Made by a program: the position numbers and the translations under genes
Notes under the pieces: model-generated
Database searches by the model: none
Told to the model about the DNA's origin: nothing
The model's input: only the letters and a program-made list of their open reading frames with translations
In this document: piece after piece, positions 6,680 to 8,486 of the stretch
Layout of the letters: each line of letters opens with the position of its first letter
Numbering within the stretch: the stretch's first letter is position 1
From: Dehalococcoides mccartyi
GTDB lineage: Bacteria; Chloroflexota; Dehalococcoidia; UBA2979
Length of the DNA stretch: 8,486 nucleotides
Assembly: GCA_945888895.1 (NCBI GenBank)
Contig: CAMDAY010000088.1
Span: forward strand, 1-8,486
Direction: 5' to 3'

Positions 6680-7558
6680 TCATACCACTTGCAGAGTTGG
6701 CGTTTCGTCCCTGAGCAGTGGTGCTCCTGCCACGACCTCCGGTGCCGGGGAGCGGTAGCCGAGCGAGCTGTGCGGGCGGATGCGGTTGTACTCGTTGCGC
6801 CACGCCTCGATCAGGACCTGCGCCTCGAGCAGGGTGTCGAAGCGTTCACCGTTGAGGTACTCGTCGCGTAGCCGGCCGTTGAAGGACTCGATGTAGCCGT
6901 TCTCCCAGGGGCTCCCCGGCTCGATGAAGAGCGTCTGTACGTCGACGCGCGCGAGCCACTGCCGCACTGCACGCGCTGCGAACTCCGATCCGTTGTCCGA
7001 GCGGATGTAGGTCGGTGGCACCCGCCGGACGAACAGGTCGGCGAGCACGGCCAGCACCTCCTGTGAGGTGAGCCGCCGCGCCACCTCGATCGCCAGGCAC
7101 TCGCGCGTGTACTCGTCGACCACGGTGAGCATCCGGAGCTTCCGGCCATCGGCGGTCCGGTCGAAGACGAAGTCGTAGGCCCAGACGTGGTTCGGGTGCT
7201 CGGCGCGCAGCCGGAGGATCGACCCGTCGGCCTGCCACAGCCGCCCGCGCTTGGGCTGCTTGGCCGGGACGCGCAGGCCCTCTTCGCGCCACAGTCGCTC
7301 GACGCGCTTGTGGTTCACGTGCCACCTCTCTCGACTGAGCAACGCGGCCACCCGGCGGTAGCCGTAACGACCGAACCGCGTCGCCAGCGCGACGATGCGA
7401 GCTCGCAGGGCCTGCTCGTCCGACGACTCGCGTGGCAGGTAGCGTTCGGTCGAGCGCGCCTGCCCGACGACGAGACATGCGCGTCGCTCGGACACCGCGA
7501 ACTGGTCCTGCAGGGATGAGACCGCCCGGCGGCGCTTCGCCGGGCTCAGAAGTTTCCC
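6680..7558 (-). CDS. IS3-family transposase OrfB (DDE integrase part, made as an OrfAB fusion)
   Basis: This is the catalytic part of the transposase, which cuts and joins the IS ends. Numbered from the slip codon GGG (7558-7556), it has 292 residues; the frameshifted OrfAB protein would be 383 aa. An HTH_21-like region (about 40-90, including FGRYGYRRVAALL and NHKRVERLWREEGL) is followed by the rve integrase core. The catalytic triad is Asp129 (AYDFV, codon 7172-7174), Asp188 (RSDNGSEF, 6995-6997) and Glu224 (NGYIESFNGR, 6887-6889). Exactly 35 residues separate the second Asp from Glu, the DD(35)E pattern of IS3. The C-terminal RPHSSLGYRSPAPE is the family signature. A GTG at 7493-7495 is the first possible independent start, but no convincing ribosome binding site was seen. 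The frame is also open rightward into the tRNA-Gly remnant; that part is not coding. Nothing is truncated. Confidence 0.93.
   Translation of the reverse strand, partial: GKLLSPAKRRRAVSSLQDQFAVSERRACLVVGQARSTERYLPRESSDEQALRARIVALATRFGRYGYRRVAALLSRERWHVNHKRVERLWREEGLRVPAKQPKRGRLWQADGSILRLRAEHPNHVWAYDFVFDRTADGRKLRMLTVVDEYTRECLAIEVARRLTSQEVLAVLADLFVRRVPPTYIRSDNGSEFAARAVRQWLARVDVQTLFIEPGSPWENGYIESFNGRLRDEYLNGERFDTLLEAQVLIEAWRNEYNRIRPHSSLGYRSPAPEVVAGAPLLRDETPTLQVV
7524..7558 (-). promoter_or_regulatory. Programmed -1 ribosomal frameshift signal
   Basis: The heptamer G GGA AAC (complement of 7552-7558) is in the correct zero-frame phase at the end of orfA (codons CGG GGA AAC TTC TGA). A spacer of exactly 6 nt (TTCTGA, which contains the orfA stop) follows. 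Then comes a perfect hairpin with 8-bp arms (7538-7545 and 7524-7531) and a 6-nt loop. Slipping back one base gives GGG AAA CTT, which enters the orfB frame. This has the X XXY YYZ plus downstream-structure layout known from IS3 elements, and the frame phase matches. Confidence 0.87.
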
Positions 7559-7830
7559 CGGGACAGCTCCCGCAGCATCGCGTTGTCGAGCGCCTGATCG
7601 GCGACGATCTTCTTGAGCTGGGCGTTCTCGCGCTCCAGCTCCTTCAGCCGCTTCGCCTGGTCGACCTTCATCCCGCCGTACTCGCGGCGCCAGCGGTAGT
7701 AGGTCTGCTCGCTCACGCCGAGCTTCCGCACGACCTGGGCGACCGACTGGCCCTGCGCCAGGCTGACCTCCGCCTCCCGCAGCTTGCCGATGATCTCCTC
7801 GGCCCCGTACCGCTTCCGCTTCGCCACCAT
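7546..7830 (-). CDS. IS3-family transposase OrfA (DNA-binding HTH protein)
   Basis: This 94-aa protein binds the IS ends and supplies the N-terminal part of the OrfAB transposase. Residues about 9-50 form an HTH_Tnp_1 (transposase_8) domain, with AEEIIGKLREAEVSLAQG, then the helix-turn-helix SVAQVVRKLGVSEQTYYRW, then REYGGM. Residues about 55-92 form a leucine-zipper-like coiled coil (KRLKELERENAQLKKIV, LDNAMLREL) used for multimerisation in this family. The ATG at 7828-7830 has GGAAGGGG seven bases upstream (complement of 7838-7845). That site lies inside the 3' arm of a long hairpin (7838-7886), so initiation may depend on where the transcript starts. The stop TGA (7546-7548) lies in the frameshift spacer, so OrfA alone is the default product and OrfAB the recoded one. 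Confidence 0.93.
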   Translation of the reverse strand: MVAKRKRYGAEEIIGKLREAEVSLAQGQSVAQVVRKLGVSEQTYYRWRREYGGMKVDQAKRLKELERENAQLKKIVADQALDNAMLRELSRGNF

Positions 7831-7837
7831 CCCAAGG

Positions 7838-7886
7838 CCCCTTCCTGTCCACCGCGATTCTCTCGCTCGCGGTGGACAGGAAGGGG
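7838..7886 (-). promoter_or_regulatory. 19-bp fold-back hairpin covering the orfA ribosome binding site
   Basis: The arms 7838-7856 and 7868-7886 are perfectly complementary over 19 bp, with an 11-nt loop (7857-7867). In a minus-strand transcript entering from outside the IS, both arms would be present and the 3' arm, containing GGAAGGGG, would be locked. A transcript starting inside the repeat would lack the 5' arm and leave the site free. A GAGAAT hexamer (complement of 7857-7862) in the loop could be a -10, but no good -35 was found. IS10 and IS50 are known to block read-through expression this way; applying that here is inference. Confidence 0.65.
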
Positions 7887-7895
7887 GTCAGGTCA
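7884..7895 (-). repeat. Right terminal inverted repeat of the IS
   Basis: On the minus strand this reads TGACCTGACCCC, matching the left end except at position 8. It partly overlaps the outer end of the 19-bp hairpin, and it ends exactly against the tRNA-Gly remnant. Confidence 0.8.
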
Positions 7896-7966
7896 GTAGC
7901 ACAGCGCATATGGGACAATGCTTCCCAAGCAGAGGGTCGCCGGTTCGAATCCGGTCTCCCGCTCCA
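7896..7966 (+). pseudogene. tRNA-Gly(CCC) remnant lacking its 5' acceptor strand
   Basis: From 7919 to 7966 the sequence is a recognisable tRNA-Gly 3' part. It has the inner anticodon stem TGC/GCA around TTCCCAA (anticodon CCC at 7924-7926), variable loop, T arm GCCGG-TTCGAAT-CCGGT, acceptor 3' strand CTCCCGC, discriminator T and encoded CCA (7964-7966). The partner GCGGGAG is absent: the IS end stands where positions 1-6 should be. GTAGCACAGCG (7896-7906) still resembles positions 7-17. The rest of the D arm (CATATGGG) cannot form the D stem, and the outer two pairs of the anticodon stem are mismatched. It therefore looks dead. It could be a tRNA broken by the IS, or the 3' tRNA copy left by a site-specific integrase. 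Confidence 0.8.
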
Positions 7967-7984
7967 TATCCCCCCACCCCCTGT

Positions 7985-7996
7985 GGTCACCTGACC
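7985..7996. repeat. Short inverted repeat in the leader of the right-edge gene
   Basis: GGTCA-CC-TGACC is a 5-bp dyad with a 2-bp centre. Its right half (ACCTGACC) is the complement of eight bases at the IS right end (7886-7893). The rest of the 110-bp gap between the tRNA remnant and the next gene contains a C-rich run (7970-7980) and no clear promoter. Confidence 0.3.
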
Positions 7997-8053
7997 GGGT
8001 GGAAATCCTAGGTATTCGCCCGTTCGTCGAGCGGATGACCGCCTAGCTCGAAT

Positions 8054-8075
8054 GCCTCTTCCGAAAGGAAGAGGC
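8054..8075 (+). promoter_or_regulatory. Perfect GAAA-capped hairpin enclosing the ribosome binding site of the right-edge gene
   Basis: GCCTCTTCC (8054-8062) pairs perfectly with GGAAGAGGC (8067-8075) across a GAAA loop, a stable GNRA cap. The 3' arm and the last loop base contain AGGA (8066-8069), seven bases before the GTG start at 8077. The stem ends one base before the start codon. It has no T-tract, so it is not a terminator. It could block translation until it is opened by a protein, an RNA or upstream translation. Confidence 0.65.
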
Positions 8076-8076
8076 C

Positions 8077-8486
8077 GTGGCTGCACTATCTCGCCACCTC
8101 CACGGGTCTCCATGCCCGGTGTGCGGTGGCCACGCCGGTCTTCCCCAGGGCCGCGGCATCCGCTGCGCGGGCTTTACCCTCGACTTCGTCACCTTCTGCA
8201 CCCGCGAGCAGTTCGCTGGGCGTCTGCCCCTCGACCTCAGTACTGACCCGCCCACCTACCGGCACCGCCTCTTCGGGTCCTGCGACTGTGGCGTCGCGCA
8301 CGGGGGCGAAGCCCCGCTTCAGCCCTTCAGCCCCACCGGGCACCAGGATCGTCCGTCGCTGCCCATGGCCACGCAGCACGCGGTCTACTCGCGCGCGCTC
8401 CAGGTGCTCACCCTGCGTCCCGAGGCTCTCGCTGACCTCACCCGCCGCGGCCTGTCGCCTGCTCTCGCGGAGGAACTCGGCTACCG
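8077..8486 (+). CDS. N-terminal part of a zinc-finger, primase/replication-type mobile-element protein, cut by the window edge
   Basis: The frame is open for 136 codons from GTG (8077-8079) to the right edge without a stop. An in-frame TAG at 8044-8046 and no other start codon between make this GTG the only candidate, and AGGA lies seven bases upstream. A Cys cluster starts the protein: C13-P-V-C16-G-G, R29-C30-A-G-F, F-C41-T-R-E, then C69-D-C71-G-V-A-H75. CPVCGG...RC.GF...CTRE...CxCG..HG resembles the N-terminal zinc ribbon of primase/TOPRIM-type replication proteins of phages and integrative elements in high-GC bacteria. The second segment (VYSRALQVLTLRPEALADLTRRGLS..., about 103-136) resembles the helical region that follows the finger in those proteins. 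The catalytic part would lie beyond the window. The family assignment is from memory and moderate; coding status is more certain. Confidence 0.72.
   Translation, partial: MAALSRHLHGSPCPVCGGHAGLPQGRGIRCAGFTLDFVTFCTREQFAGRLPLDLSTDPPTYRHRLFGSCDCGVAHGGEAPLQPFSPTGHQDRPSLPMATQHAVYSRALQVLTLRPEALADLTRRGLSPALAEELGY

Larger units (their letters stand above)
6663..7895 (-). mobile_element. IS3-family insertion sequence (IS407-like), 1233 bp
   Basis: The ends are 6663-6674 (TGACCTGCCCCC) and 7884-7895 (complement TGACCTGACCCC), matching at 11 of 12 positions. They enclose orfA, a -1 frameshift site and a DD(35)E orfB, all on the minus strand. Length, TG...CA termini and gene order fit IS3. The OrfA and OrfB sequences look most like the IS407 group by memory. 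The element looks complete and potentially active: both frames are intact, the DDE residues are present and the frameshift cassette is preserved. The flanking bases differ (CGCG on the left, GTAG on the right), so no 3-4 bp target duplication is visible. This points to a rearrangement after insertion. Confidence 0.92.

Noticed and set aside
7896..7966. Functional tRNA-Gly
   Set aside because: No 5' acceptor strand pairs with CTCCCGC, the D stem cannot form, and the anticodon stem has only three pairs.
8054..8075. Hairpin read as a Rho-independent terminator
   Set aside because: No T-tract follows, and the stem ends one base before a well-supported start codon.
7831..8113. Rightward extension of the orfB frame to an ATG at 8113, giving a 477-aa protein
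   Set aside because: The extension crosses the tRNA-Gly remnant on its complement and yields the GRPDSNRRP-type peptide that is a known artefact of translating tRNA T arms. OrfB is reached by frameshifting from OrfA instead.
1..8486. CRISPR array, toxin-antitoxin pair, retron or phage-defence operon
   Set aside because: No regularly spaced direct repeats, no small two-gene toxin layout and no reverse transcriptase or nuclease motifs were seen. The only mobile features are the IS, the tRNA remnant and the partial replication-type gene.

Overview
The window is GC-rich, compact bacterial DNA. Tandem-repeat surface-protein domains, a KtrB-KtrA pair and a double-domain class III CoA-transferase are compatible with Chloroflexota (Dehalococcoidia or Tepidiformia-like) or another high-GC lineage. 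This is a guess from gene style; nothing here fixes the taxon.

Layout. (1) 1-1431, plus strand: the C-terminal part of a secreted, repeat-built surface protein with an Ig-like (He_PIG) domain, a proline hinge, a K-W/Y-D-D-K repeat patch and three related beta-rich modules. (2) A perfect 26-nt palindrome sits at the convergent junction with (3) a minus-strand ktrB-ktrA operon (about 3682-1505), which encodes a K+ channel subunit and its cytosolic RCK regulator. (4) A divergent control region (3683-3879) is followed by a plus-strand 874-aa protein made of two CaiB/BaiF (class III) CoA-transferase domains (3880-6504). Only the first domain shows the expected catalytic Asp. (5) A minus-strand tRNA-Leu(UAA) with encoded CCA lies 12 bp beyond that stop codon.

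(6) 6663-7895 is an IS3-family element in minus orientation with near-perfect 12-bp ends. OrfA and OrfB are joined by a textbook -1 frameshift cassette (G GGA AAC, 6-nt spacer, 8-bp hairpin). A 19-bp perfect hairpin covers the orfA ribosome binding site. No target duplication is visible. (7) The IS right end abuts a degraded tRNA-Gly(CCC) that keeps its anticodon loop, T arm and 3' CCA but lacks the 5' acceptor strand. (8) Beyond it, a GTG-started gene with a Cys-rich zinc-binding N-terminus like those of phage or ICE primase proteins runs off the right edge. Its ribosome binding site is also inside a perfect hairpin.

The left 6.6 kb reads as ordinary chromosome. The right 1.9 kb reads as the edge of a mobile region: IS, tRNA fragment, replication-type gene. 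The most interesting points are this boundary, the two hairpin-masked start sites about 240 bp apart, and the asymmetric double CoA-transferase.
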